64,000 nt of DNA from Asticcacaulis sp. EMRT-3 (GTDB lineage Bacteria > Pseudomonadota > Alphaproteobacteria > Caulobacterales > Caulobacteraceae), in contig NZ_JASERT010000001.1 in the NCBI RefSeq assembly GCF_030027245.1, forward strand, positions 455,001 through 519,000, given 5' to 3'. The position numbers and the translations under genes are program-made. Shown here piece after piece: positions 1 through 10,260 of the stretch. A model generated the notes under the pieces. That model saw nothing but the letters and a program-made list of their open reading frames with translations, was not told where the DNA came from and did no database searches. Numbering within the stretch: position 1 is the first letter of the stretch; each line of letters starts with the position of its first letter.

Positions 1-2884
<2,884 letters not shown>

Positions 2885-3102
2885 CTCAATAAAACTCATG
2901 ATAATACTCATCATCAAAGTCCTTCGCGCCGAGAAGCGTTGCTCTAACGCTTCGCTCTTTGAGAGCGGCGCTCAGTGTACTTTGATGATGGGCCATATCG
3001 ACATCTTTGATCTCGAAGCGGTTCTTCGATCAAAGATGACATGTCGTTCAGCGCGCTCATAGGCGCGCATGTCAGCTTTGTCTTCTCACTTCTTCTCTGT
3101 TG
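2885..3102 (+). other. 23S-5S internal transcribed spacer
   Basis: The spacer holds no tRNA. It contains long complementary arms expected for rRNA processing: CATCATCAAAGT (about 2909-2920) against ACTTTGATGATG (about 2978-2989), and a second hairpin CATCTTTGATC / GATCAAAGATG near 3002-3039. The last bases before 5S (TCTTCTCTGT, 3091-3100) pair with ACAGAGAAGA just after it (3221-3230), so the 5S is presented in a processing stem. Confidence 0.85.
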
Positions 3103-3219
3103 ACCTGGTGGCTATGCCGGAAGGTCCCCACCCGATCCCATTCCGAACTCGGTCGTTAAGCCTTCCTGGGCCGATGGTACTTCGTCTTAAGGCGCGGGAG
3201 AGTAGGTCGTCGCCAGGTC
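3103..3219 (+). rRNA. rrf: 5S ribosomal RNA
   Basis: About 117 bases beginning ACCTGGTGGC and ending CGCCAGGT, which pair to form helix I. The internal blocks CCCGATCCCATTCCGAACTC and GGGAGAGTAGG are diagnostic. It follows the 23S in the usual order and is flanked by a complementary processing stem (3091-3100 with 3221-3230). The ends are set by helix I and may be off by one or two bases. Confidence 0.97.
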
Positions 3220-3254
3220 TACAGAGAAGAAGAAAATACCCTTCAATTACATCA

Positions 3255-3296
3255 CAAAAAACCGGGCAGGCTCCCATTGCCCGCCCGGTTTTTTAG
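3255..3296 (+). terminator. Rho-independent terminator after 5S
   Basis: GC-rich inverted repeat ACCGGGC...GCCCGCCCGGT followed by a run of six T (3289-3294). It lies between 5S and the tRNA, so the tRNA is read either by read-through or from its own promoter. Confidence 0.85.
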
Positions 3297-3366
3297 TATC
3301 TGTATGTGACTTAAACACATGCAAAAACAATCCGGGCTGCGCTCATACGCCCGACATTCTTGGTGA

Positions 3367-3443
<77 letters not shown>

Positions 3444-3450
3444 AAATATC

Positions 3451-3476
3451 GCCGCCCATAATAGGGCGGCTTTTTT
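3451..3476 (+). terminator. Terminator after tRNA-fMet
   Basis: Perfect stem GCCGCCC / GGGCGGC with a short AT loop followed by TTTTTT, starting seven bases after the tRNA CCA. It closes the rRNA operon. Confidence 0.92.
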
Positions 3477-3568
3477 GTGCCGGAAAGGGGGGTACGCGCA
3501 TCAGTCCTCGACAGGCTGTTTCTGGCTGGTTGCTTCCGGCACCGTAAACCGGCCCGCTTCGACGGCGC

Positions 3569-3576
3569 TGATAAAG
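3569..3576. repeat. IS66 target site duplication, left copy
   Basis: TGATAAAG directly before the left inverted repeat at 3577. The same eight bases follow the right inverted repeat at 6028-6035. Eight bases is the usual duplication for IS66 elements. Removing the element and one copy restores the otsA reading frame. Confidence 0.95.
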
Positions 3577-3592
3577 GTAAGCGGTGTTTCGC

Positions 3593-5131
3593 TCACACCT
3601 TGACGGCGTAGTTGCAAGGGAGAAGGTGGTCGATCTGGCTTTGCTTATGTCCGCCCGCGATGGCCCTTAGGGTGTTGGTCAGGTAGGCATGGGGATCGAT
3701 GCCGTTCAGTTTGCACGTTTCGATCAGTGAGGCGATGATGGCCCAGTTCTGGGCGCCGGCGTCATGGCCTGCAAAGAGAGCGTTTTTCCGGTTCAGGGCG
3801 ATAGGCCGGATCGTGCGTTCAACAGTGTTGTTGTCCAGCTCGACGCAGCCGTCGTCGAGGAACTGGCAGAGGCCGCCCCAGTATTTGGCGATGTAATTCA
3901 ATGCCTCGCCAAGCGGCGATTTGGCGGCGACACGGCTGCGGTGATTGTTGAGCCATGCCTCTATATCGGCCACTACGGGGCCAGATCGTAATTGTCGTGC
4001 AGCCAGACGCACCGCCGGATCGCTACCGCGGATGTCCCCTTCGATCTTGTAGAGATCGGCGATGCGCCTGAGGCCCTCTTCGGCGATTGGCGCCGGACCG
4101 GCGCGGGTAATCTCAAACAGCTTACGACGGGCATGCGCCCAGCAATAGGCCAGCCGGATTGCCGGGCCGATACGGTCGGGTGCGATCAGGCGATTGTAAC
4201 CGGCATAGCCGTCGACCTGCAGAATGCCGGTGAAGCCCTGCAAGATATGTTCGGCATACTGCCCGCCACGCCCGGGCGCGTAGGTGAAGGCCACACCAGG
4301 CGGTGCCGCACCGTTCCACGGTCGGTCATCGCGGGCCAGGGCCCAGAAGTATCCGGTTTTTGTTTTACGTGCGCCGGGATCAAGTACCGGGGCGCGGGTT
4401 TCATCCATAAAGAGCTTGGTGGATTGCTTCAGATTGGCGATCAGGGCGCCCCACACCGGGCGCAACTCGAACGCGGCCCGGCCAACCCAGTCAGCCAGCG
4501 TAGACCGGTCAAGGTCAACGCCTTGGCGGCTATAAATCTGGGCCTGCCGATACAGGGGCAGATGGTCGGCATACTTACTGACCAGCACATGAGCCACAGT
4601 CGCCTCAGTCGGCAGGCCACCGGGAACGAGGCGCGCCGGAGCAGAGGCTTGAGTTATGCCATCCGTGCAGGCCCGGCAGGCATATTTGGGGCGGCGGGTG
4701 ACGATGACGCGGAACTGCGCCGGGATCACGTCCAGCCGCTCGCACCGGTCTTCACCAATGCAATGTAAGCCGTTGCCGCAGGCACAGAGCAGACTGTCAG
4801 GCTCAATAACCTCTTCGATGCGGGGCAGATGGCCGGGTAAGGCCCCGCGATTGCCAGCGCGAGACTTTGCAGCCCGTTTACCACAAGGCGCATCGGCCTC
4901 TTCCTCAGCATGGATCGCGGCGATAGCGGTTTCAAGGTCTTCCAGGGCCAGTTCAAACTGACCCGGCTCGGCCTTCTCGGATTTGCGCCCGAAGGCGGCC
5001 TGCCTGAAGGCGGCGACCAGCTTCTCCAATCGCTCGATCCGGTCATCCTTGCGCAGATTGCGGGCCTCAGAAGCCACCAGCATGGCTTTGAGAACCGCTA
5101 TATCATCAGGCAAATTGGCGGGGTTGAGCAT
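3593..5131 (-). CDS. tnpC: IS66 transposase TnpC
   Basis: The 512-residue DDE transposase that cuts and joins the element ends. In order it shows an N-terminal coiled-coil leader (about residues 10-60), an IS66 zinc-finger-like stretch with CACGNGLHCIGED and paired cysteines, then the catalytic core with acid residues in LFMDETRAPVL, LQVDGYAGYN and NNTVERTIRPIAL, and the IS66 C-terminal tail. Length matches a full-size family member. It lies 68 bp downstream of tnpB. No lesion was seen. Confidence 0.95.
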   Translation of the reverse strand: MLNPANLPDDIAVLKAMLVASEARNLRKDDRIERLEKLVAAFRQAAFGRKSEKAEPGQFELALEDLETAIAAIHAEEEADAPCGKRAAKSRAGNRGALPGHLPRIEEVIEPDSLLCACGNGLHCIGEDRCERLDVIPAQFRVIVTRRPKYACRACTDGITQASAPARLVPGGLPTEATVAHVLVSKYADHLPLYRQAQIYSRQGVDLDRSTLADWVGRAAFELRPVWGALIANLKQSTKLFMDETRAPVLDPGARKTKTGYFWALARDDRPWNGAAPPGVAFTYAPGRGGQYAEHILQGFTGILQVDGYAGYNRLIAPDRIGPAIRLAYCWAHARRKLFEITRAGPAPIAEEGLRRIADLYKIEGDIRGSDPAVRLAARQLRSGPVVADIEAWLNNHRSRVAAKSPLGEALNYIAKYWGGLCQFLDDGCVELDNNTVERTIRPIALNRKNALFAGHDAGAQNWAIIASLIETCKLNGIDPHAYLTNTLRAIAGGHKQSQIDHLLPCNYAVKV

Positions 5132-5199
5132 GACGGCAATCTAACAAAATCCGCTTTTACCTTCCTGCCTAAAATGCCCCCCGAGTCATCTTGTCGCAG

Positions 5200-5553
5200 C
5201 TATTCCACCGCCTCCGGTGCACGCGCCTCCAGGGCCCGGACTCGGCGCCAGTCCAGCCCCGAGAACAACGCCTCAAACTGAGCATGGCTAAGGCTCATAA
5301 GTCCGTCCTTGATCGCCGGCCAGGTGAACACATGCGCCTCCAGCCGTTTATAGGCCATCACCAGTCCGGTGCCGTCCCAATAGAGCAACTTCAGGCGGTC
5401 CGCCTTGCGCGACCGGAAGACGAAGACCGTGCCGGTGAAGGGGTCTTTGTGCAATTGGTTCTTCACCAGTGCGGCAAGACCATCATGCCCTTTACGGAAG
5501 TCGATTGGCTTGGTCGCCACCATGATCCGTACCCGGTTTGACGGGAAGATCAT
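5200..5553 (-). CDS. tnpB: IS66 accessory protein TnpB
   Basis: IS66 Orf2 family, 117 residues, needed for IS66 transposition although its biochemical role is not settled. The signature MIFPSNRVRIMVATKPIDFR is followed by KGHDGLAALV and the VFVFRSRKADRLKLLYWDG block. The start is ATG at 5553, which overlaps the tnpA stop as ATGA, so the two genes are translationally coupled. A longer version starting at 5574 is possible but lacks family support. Confidence 0.93.
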   Translation of the reverse strand: MIFPSNRVRIMVATKPIDFRKGHDGLAALVKNQLHKDPFTGTVFVFRSRKADRLKLLYWDGTGLVMAYKRLEAHVFTWPAIKDGLMSLSHAQFEALFSGLDWRRVRALEARAPEAVE

Positions 5554-5942
5554 ACCGACGCCATCATGGCACACGCAACTGCCGCAATACGATCTGCTGA
5601 AGCGTCGTCTTCAAGACGGATCGTCACATTCCCGACCACGATCTCAGGCCTGATAGCCGGATGCGTAGCCGCGACCGGGGCCGGTTCGCTGACCACCAGA
5701 GCGCTAAATTCAACGTCGTCCTCAGGCGCCGGCAAGATCAACTTGCCCCTCCGCGCCAAGGTGCGCCATGAAGACAGGTGGTTCGCCTTTACCCCGGCAC
5801 GGCGCGCCACTTCATTGACGCTTACCCCAGGCCGCAAGGTCTCTGCAACAAGCCGCGCCTTGACCTCATCCGGCCATCGGCGCGAACGCCGGGTCCCACT
5901 GCGGACCGCCCTTCCAGTGAGAATCTCCGGTGTAGTCTCCAT
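5550..5942 (-). CDS. tnpA: IS66 protein TnpA
   Basis: IS66 Orf1, 130 residues. The N-terminal half is a helix-turn-helix of the IS3/IS66 type (RRWPDEVKARLVAETLRPG, then SVNEVARRAGVKANHLSSWR), which likely binds the element ends. The C-terminal half ends with the conserved ADRIAAVACAMMASV. It is the first gene in the element, with about 85 bp to the right end where the promoter should lie. Confidence 0.93.
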   Translation of the reverse strand: METTPEILTGRAVRSGTRRSRRWPDEVKARLVAETLRPGVSVNEVARRAGVKANHLSSWRTLARRGKLILPAPEDDVEFSALVVSEPAPVAATHPAIRPEIVVGNVTIRLEDDASADRIAAVACAMMASV

Positions 5943-6027
5943 GGAGAAAGTCCCTCTCGTTCAACTCTGAACAAGCCATGCGCAGATCAATGCCGAAAAG
6001 GGAACGTGGGGGCAGAACACCGCTTAC

Positions 6028-6035
6028 TGATAAAG
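6028..6035. repeat. IS66 target site duplication, right copy
   Basis: TGATAAAG immediately after the right inverted repeat; identical to 3569-3576. In otsA it encodes part of GFIS. Confidence 0.95.
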
Positions 6036-6474
6036 CCATCGGCCCAGGCGCTGATGTCATATGGATTGGCGAGCAGCGCGCCGTGCAGTTCGGCGGCGGC
6101 GCCGGCGAATTCCGACAACAGCAGCACGCCCTTGCCATTCCAGGCCTCCTTGGCGATGACATATTCCTTGGCGACCAGATTAAGCCCGTCGCGCAAAGGG
6201 GAAATCCAGGCCACATCGGCGGCACCATAATAGGCCATCAGGTCTTCAAAGGGCAGGCTGCGGAAGAAGAAGCGCACCGGCGTCCAGTCCATGCGCCCGA
6301 AACGGCCATTGATACGTCCGATGGCAGCCTCGATGTCCTGCTGGATGGTTTGATAGACCGTCATGCCGGGGGCGGCCGGGGTGCAGATATTGATCAGACT
6401 GACCTGGTCGTGCATTTCCGGGTGGTCGCTGAGCAGTTGTTCGAAGGCCGCCAGTTTTTCGAGTTGGCCCTTAA

Positions 6475-6621
6475 TACCAACTTGCGCAGACCTGAACCTA
6501 TTTGGTTGCAAGTTGGTATTCGTTTTTTTGCAGCTCAAGCGCCGCATGGCTCGCCGCATACGCGGCGACGCGCAGTCGCGCTTGCCAAGCTGCGATGAGT
6601 CAAAGTCATCGCAGCTTGGTA
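6475..6621. mobile_element. 147-bp MITE-like palindromic element inside otsA
   Basis: The element begins TACCAACTTGC and ends GCAGCTTGGTA, an imperfect terminal inverted repeat. It is flanked by a TAA duplication (6472-6474 and 6622-6624). Each end is itself a hairpin: TACCAACTTGC...GCAAGTTGGTA on the left and CCAAGCTGCGATGA...TCATCGCAGCTTGG on the right. Element plus duplication is 150 bases, exactly 50 codons, and has no stop in the otsA frame. Removing it restores ERLDYVKGQLEKL, the expected OtsA motif, which proves insertion. It has no transposase and must have been moved in trans. A 3-bp TNA duplication would fit an IS5/IS1031-type enzyme, which is a guess. Confidence 0.88.
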
Positions 6622-6922
6622 TAACGTAATCGAGGCGCTCGACCGACAGGATGGTGGTCTTGCCGCGCATTTCCTCTTCGATGGCCGCTATGCGCTGGCG
6701 TGTTTCGGGCATGTCCATCAGCGAGCGGACGTGATCGACATGGATGCCGACGGGATGGGCTCCCAGGCGCAGGCGGCGATGTGCGGCCACAATTTCAGCC
6801 GGATACAGATTGCAGGCGACCGCCGCACCAAAGGCCATGAAGCGTGGCGCGCTGGCATAGGATTTGACGATTCGCGTTTCACAATGCGCCTCGACCGCAT
6901 CGACGAATGCAAACCGCGCTAA

Positions 6923-6972
6923 CAGGATGCTGAAGACGCCGGCTAGGGGGGGCGGCCTCTTCAACATCCTGT
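6923..6972. repeat. 50-bp palindromic repeat at the truncated otsA start
   Basis: Near-perfect inverted repeat CAGGATGCTGAAGACGCC ... GGCGGCCTCTTCAACATCCTG. The otsA homology ends exactly at its left edge, so the deletion of the otsA N-terminal half has a breakpoint here. Two shorter palindromes follow, TGTGCG/CGCACA near 6985-7000 and AAAAGTG/CACTTTT at 7011-7027, before the catalase stop. Confidence 0.75.
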
Positions 6973-7040
6973 CAGGCTTTTATTTGTGCGCATACGCACA
7001 TCTGGGGCCCAAAAGTGCGTCACACTTTTCGGGATGGGCT

Positions 7041-8531
7041 CTAATACGGGCCGGTGTCGCGCGTGGCCTCCACCGCCGCATCGCCGCCGGTTTTCAGCGC
7101 CTGACGAATGCCGGCACCATAGGCCGGATCGATCCGGTCAAAATGACCGAGTGCGCGTTCGATGATAAAGTCGGGGACTCCTTTCATCGAACCGGCAATA
7201 CTTGCGCAGGTGCGTTGTTTTTCACCGGCGTCGAACAGGTTGAACAGGGCGCGGATCTGACCGTAATCGTCATTGCCTGCGCGGTGATCATAGCGGTCGG
7301 CGTCGCCCGAAATTTTGAGCGGCGGTTCGCGGTATTCCGTGGCCTGAACCGGGCCGCCGAAGCTGTTGGGCTCATAATAGGCGTCCGGGTTCTTGAAGTT
7401 ATCGAAGAAGCGCATGGCGCCATCGGCATGGTAATTATGCACCGGACATTTCGGTGCATTGACAGGCAGGGCCTCATAATGGGTGCCCAGGCGATAGCGA
7501 TGGGCGTCGGCATAGGAGAAGATGCGCGCCTGCAACACCTTGTCGGGTGAGAAACCGATACCCGGCACGATATTCGACGGCGAATAGGCGGCTGATTCCA
7601 CCTCCTGAAAATAATTGTCAGGATTGCGGTTCAGTTCAAGCACACCGACCGGGATCAGCGGGTAATCCTTGTGCGTCCACACCTTGGTCAGGTCGAACGG
7701 ATTATAGGGCGTCTTTTCCGCATCGGTTTCGGGCATGATCTGCACCTGCAAATCCCATTTGGGATATTGGCCGCCCTCAATGGCGTTATACAGCGCCTCC
7801 TGGTAGCTTTCGCGGGTTTCGCCGATCAGCCGGGCGGCCTCGGCATTGCTGTGATTGACCTTGCCCTGACGGGTCTTGAAGTGGAACTTGACCCAGAAGC
7901 GCTCGCCATCATGATTGATAAAGCTGTAGGTGTGCGAGCCATAGCCGTTCATGTGCATCGGCGAAACCGGTATGCCGCGATCCGACATCAGTATGGTAAC
8001 CTGATGCAGGGATTCGGGGCTCAGGCTCCAGTAATCCCACATGGCGGTGGGCGAACGCAGATGGGTTCGCGGGTGGCGTTTTTGCGTGTGGATGAAGTCG
8101 GGGAACTTGTACGGATCGCGGATAAAGAAGACGGGCGTGTTGTTGCCAACCATATCCCAGTTGCCTTCCTCGGTATAGAATTTCACCGAAAAGCCGCGCA
8201 CATCGCGTTCGGCATCGGCTGCGCCCAGTTCACCGGCCACGGTGGAGAAGCGCGTGATCACCGGCGTCACCTTGCCGATGTCGGAGAACAGGCGGGCGCG
8301 CGTATAGCGCGAAATGTCGTGGGTGACGGTAAAGGTGCCGTGCGCGCCCCAGCCCTTGGCGTGAACCACGCGCTCAGGAATGCGTTCGCGGTTCTGGTGG
8401 GCCAGCTTTTCGATGAGCTGGTAATCCTGCATCAGAACAGGGCCGCGCGGTCCCGCCGTCAGCGCATTCTGATTATCGGCGATCGGCGCGCCGGCAGTGG
8501 TGGTATGGTAAGGGCATTTGGGTTCGGACAT
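7041..8531 (-). CDS. katA: Monofunctional haem catalase
   Basis: Breaks hydrogen peroxide into water and oxygen. The 496-residue length fits the small-subunit clade. The distal histidine is H57 in [11 protein letters not shown], the distal asparagine lies in [14 protein letters not shown] (near residue 130), and the proximal haem tyrosine lies in [14 protein letters not shown]. There is no signal peptide, so it is cytoplasmic. The start is ATG at 8531 with AGGAT seven bases upstream. It is a single gene convergent with nothing on its left except the otsA remnant. Regulation by OxyR is common for such genes, but no clear site was recognised in the 200 bp upstream. Confidence 0.96.
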   Translation of the reverse strand: MSEPKCPYHTTTAGAPIADNQNALTAGPRGPVLMQDYQLIEKLAHQNRERIPERVVHAKGWGAHGTFTVTHDISRYTRARLFSDIGKVTPVITRFSTVAGELGAADAERDVRGFSVKFYTEEGNWDMVGNNTPVFFIRDPYKFPDFIHTQKRHPRTHLRSPTAMWDYWSLSPESLHQVTILMSDRGIPVSPMHMNGYGSHTYSFINHDGERFWVKFHFKTRQGKVNHSNAEAARLIGETRESYQEALYNAIEGGQYPKWDLQVQIMPETDAEKTPYNPFDLTKVWTHKDYPLIPVGVLELNRNPDNYFQEVESAAYSPSNIVPGIGFSPDKVLQARIFSYADAHRYRLGTHYEALPVNAPKCPVHNYHADGAMRFFDNFKNPDAYYEPNSFGGPVQATEYREPPLKISGDADRYDHRAGNDDYGQIRALFNLFDAGEKQRTCASIAGSMKGVPDFIIERALGHFDRIDPAYGAGIRQALKTGGDAAVEATRDTGPY

Positions 8532-8749
8532 GGTTTCGATCCTGTAATGGCAGCGAGACGGGCTTGCGTTTTTCTGAGAGGCTCAGGGTAAGAATGGGTG
8601 CTTAATAAGTCAAATTGATTGTTATTTACTTTTCAATAAGGTAAGCTTATATAAAGTCTCGACACGACCCCCGTTCCGGCGCGTTCGATTGTACTTGATG
8701 TATGATCAGACGGGCTGTAGGGCCGTTGTTTTTATAGATGGAGATGCAG
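8532..8749. other. Divergent intergenic region katA / phnA
   Basis: About 220 bp that must carry promoters for both divergent genes. It is AT-rich around 8600-8660 (repeated TTATT/AATAA tracts), as expected for promoters, but no convincing -35/-10 pair or OxyR box was identified. No coding potential seen. Confidence 0.5.
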
Positions 8750-8986
8750 ATGACCGAAGATGATGACGAGATCGTGGTAAAGGATGCCAATGGCACCCGC
8801 CTTAGTGACGGCGACAGTGTCACTTTGGTCAAGGATCTGAAGGTCAAGGGTTCGGGCGGCGTGACGCTGAAACGTGGCACATTGATCCGTCAGATACGCC
8901 TGACCGATGACGAGGCCGAGATTGAATGCAATCATGAAAAGGTGCGCGGACTGGTTTTGCGTACCGAGTTCGTCAAAAAAGCCTGA
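8750..8986 (+). CDS. PhnA-family protein, short form
   Basis: Small acidic protein of 78 residues matching the C-terminal domain of PhnA (YjdM): VVKDANGTRLSDGDSVTLVK, then DLKVKGSGGVTLKRGT, ending VRGLVLRTEFVKKA. The zinc-ribbon N-terminal part of longer PhnA proteins is absent. Despite the name, PhnA is not part of the C-P lyase pathway, and the function is unknown. The ATG at 8750 has GGAG six bases upstream and is preferred over the in-frame ATG at 8738. The next gene starts 41 bp downstream on the same strand. Confidence 0.85.
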   Translation: MTEDDDEIVVKDANGTRLSDGDSVTLVKDLKVKGSGGVTLKRGTLIRQIRLTDDEAEIECNHEKVRGLVLRTEFVKKA

Positions 8987-9027
8987 GCCCGCGGCGAAGC
9001 GTGGGTCATCAGCAGGAGAAACGACAT

Positions 9028-9483
9028 ATGCGGATCGTCATGGCGAAACAGGATGACAAAGCGGCGTGGTGGCCGCTGTGGCAGGCCTATCTCGCTTTTT
9101 ATGAAAACCCCTTGCCCGACGATCTCAGCGAACTGACCTTCGCGCGCTGCCTCGATCCGGCGTCGGGCATGGAATTGCGGCTGGCGAAGCAGGATGGCGA
9201 GACGGTGGGGTTCGCCCTGTGTGTCTATCATCCGTCATCTTGGTCGCGCAGCGGCTATTGCTATCTCGAAGACCTGTATGTGACGGAAGCTGCGCGCGGC
9301 CAGGGCGTGGGCCGGGCGCTGATCGAGGCGGTGGCGGCGGGCGCAAGCGAGCGCGGTGCGGAAAAGCTTTACTGGCAGACTCACGAACATAATGCCACGG
9401 CGCGCGCCCTATACGATCAAGTGGCCACAAAGACGGATTTTGTCAGCTATATGCGGCCATTGCTGGCTTCTGGGCCATCTTAG
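9028..9483 (+). CDS. GNAT-family N-acetyltransferase
   Basis: A 151-residue acetyl-CoA-dependent acetyltransferase with unknown substrate. The acetyl-CoA loop is LYVTEAARGQGVGRALIEAV (about residues 88-107), the preceding strand is GYCYLEDLYV, and the C-terminal motif is YWQTHEHNATARALYDQV. ATG at 9028 follows AGGAG by 10 bases; an upstream GTG at 9001 has no such site. Probably co-transcribed with the PhnA-like gene. Its stop overlaps the stop of the convergent XRE gene by four bases. Confidence 0.9.
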   Translation: MRIVMAKQDDKAAWWPLWQAYLAFYENPLPDDLSELTFARCLDPASGMELRLAKQDGETVGFALCVYHPSSWSRSGYCYLEDLYVTEAARGQGVGRALIEAVAAGASERGAEKLYWQTHEHNATARALYDQVATKTDFVSYMRPLLASGPS

Positions 9484-9692
9484 ACCGGCTGATCCGTGCG
9501 ATAGGGGTTGATAAAGATAGCCTCTACGGGCCTGTCGAAGACCGCAGCGATTTTGTAAGCCAGGTCGAGCGACGGGCTGTGCTTATCGGTTTCGAGTGCG
9601 ATAACGGCCTGACGTGACACACCCAAGCGGCTGGCGAGATCGGCCTGCGTCAGGCCTTTTTCGGTGCGTAGTTCGCGCAGGTTCTGCTTCAC
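9480..9692 (-). CDS. XRE-family helix-turn-helix regulator
   Basis: A 70-residue Cro/CI-type DNA-binding protein made of little more than the HTH: NLRELRTEKGLTQADLASRL, GVSRQAVIALETDKHSPSLD, AVFDRPVEAIF. The start is GTG at 9692, which overlaps the TGA of the upstream membrane protein (GTGA), so the pair is translationally coupled. Similar two-gene units of a small multi-pass membrane protein and a YozG-like XRE protein are widespread and of unknown role. It probably represses its own operon through the two operators at 10097 and 10155 (inference). Confidence 0.9.
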   Translation of the reverse strand: MKQNLRELRTEKGLTQADLASRLGVSRQAVIALETDKHSPSLDLAYKIAAVFDRPVEAIFINPYRTDQPV

Positions 9693-10078
9693 GAGGCTTG
9701 TCTCGACGCAATACGGGTCAGGCCGAACAGGCCCCAGAATAACAGATAGACGAGATAGAGCGAAAAATGACGGGCATTGGCGTTGCTTTCTATAAAGCCC
9801 CATGCCGAGCAGATGAACAGGGTCAGACCGGTGGCGGTAATGAAGCGCTTGACCAGCAGACCGCGCAGATATTCATCGACCCTGTCTATGTAGTTCATGA
9901 AAACAAGGATCGTGCCGCCAATGGGCAAGGCGGGCAAAACCGCCATGACGTAAAGCAGCGCTCCCGTTGGCTGTTGAGATTTGATGAACAGGACGGAAGC
10001 GAACAGAACGATGATATAGACGGCCACCCAGGCCAGGAACCAGATATTATACTGACAGGTCGGCGATTTGAGGTTCAT
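9689..10078 (-). CDS. Four-helix inner-membrane protein, partner of XRE regulator
   Basis: A 129-residue protein with four hydrophobic segments (about residues 13-33, 41-62, 78-95 and 105-122) and short charged loops. No enzyme motif is visible and the family was not recognised. It is the first gene of a two-gene operon with the XRE regulator, overlapping by four bases. ATG at 10078 is preceded by CCGGAGCAAATTC, with GGAG in a good place. The tight coupling suggests the regulator and the membrane protein act together, for instance as a sensor and its repressor, which is speculative. Confidence 0.75.
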   Translation of the reverse strand: MNLKSPTCQYNIWFLAWVAVYIIVLFASVLFIKSQQPTGALLYVMAVLPALPIGGTILVFMNYIDRVDEYLRGLLVKRFITATGLTLFICSAWGFIESNANARHFSLYLVYLLFWGLFGLTRIASRQAS

Positions 10079-10096
10079 GAATTTGCTCCGGAAAGT

Positions 10097-10114
10097 ATGT
10101 AAGGTAAGCTTTAC
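10097..10114. promoter_or_regulatory. Putative XRE operator 1
   Basis: ATGTAAGGTAAGCTTTAC, an imperfect palindrome 19 bp upstream of the membrane-protein start. It matches the reverse complement of operator 2 at 16 of 18 positions. Probably the binding site of the XRE regulator. Confidence 0.65.
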
Positions 10115-10154
10115 ATTTTAGGCAATGTCATGTCAACCTTACATTACAAAAAAA

Positions 10155-10172
10155 GTAAAGTTTGCCTTACAT
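10155..10172. promoter_or_regulatory. Putative XRE operator 2
   Basis: GTAAAGTTTGCCTTACAT, the inverted near-copy of operator 1. A half-site CCTTACATT lies between them near 10138. The pair sits in the divergent region and could affect both the membrane-protein/XRE operon and the NagX-like gene. Confidence 0.65.
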
Positions 10173-10175
10173 TTT

Positions 10176-10202
10176 ATTGGTATTGAAATGGTAGATACCA
10201 AT
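10176..10202. repeat. Small hairpin with MITE-like text
   Basis: ATTGGTAT and ATACCAAT form a perfect 8-bp inverted repeat with an 11-base loop. The text after it (TACCAATTTG, then GCTTGGCAAGCGC at 10207-10219) resembles the end and the interior of the 147-bp element in otsA, so this may be a decayed relative. Confidence 0.4.
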
Positions 10203-10260
10203 TTGGGCTTGGCAAGCGCCGCGCCATGTGGGATGAGTTGTGGCACAACAGGGGACGCAC

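Larger units (their letters stand above)
3577..6027 (-). mobile_element. Complete IS66-family insertion sequence
   Basis: The 2451-bp element is bounded by inverted ends GTAAGCGGTGTT (3577-3588) and AACACCGCTTAC (6016-6027), the typical IS66 terminus. It carries tnpA, tnpB and tnpC in the standard order on the minus strand with no frameshift or stop. A perfect 8-bp duplication of otsA sequence flanks it (3569-3576 and 6028-6035). Intact genes, matching ends and a perfect duplication argue for a recent insertion that may still be mobile. It is inserted near the 3' end of the otsA remnant. Confidence 0.96.
3501..6922 (-). pseudogene. otsA: otsA remnant, trehalose-6-phosphate synthase, interrupted
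   Basis: Glycosyltransferase family 20 fragments that would join glucose from a nucleotide sugar to glucose-6-phosphate. The part at 6036-6922 reads, in order, HPVGIHVD, SVERLDY, KGQLEKLAAFEQLL, RINGRFGRMDWTPV, SPLRDGLNLVAKEYV and LSEFAGAAAELHGALLANPYD, all OtsA hallmarks. The gene is broken in several ways. The first 200 or so residues are missing, with the homology starting right at a palindromic repeat (6923-6972). A 147-bp element sits in frame after ERLDY. An IS66 element splits the last codons, which continue at 3501-3576 as SAVEAGRFTVPEATSQ... to TGA. After NPYD the text jumps to ISAWADGFI, so a helix of roughly 35 residues also seems lost (inference). The gene cannot make a working enzyme. 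Confidence 0.9.

Noticed and set aside
7671..8591. A 306-codon plus-strand frame opposite catalase
   Set aside because: Catalase has clear catalytic motifs on the other strand; this one has none.
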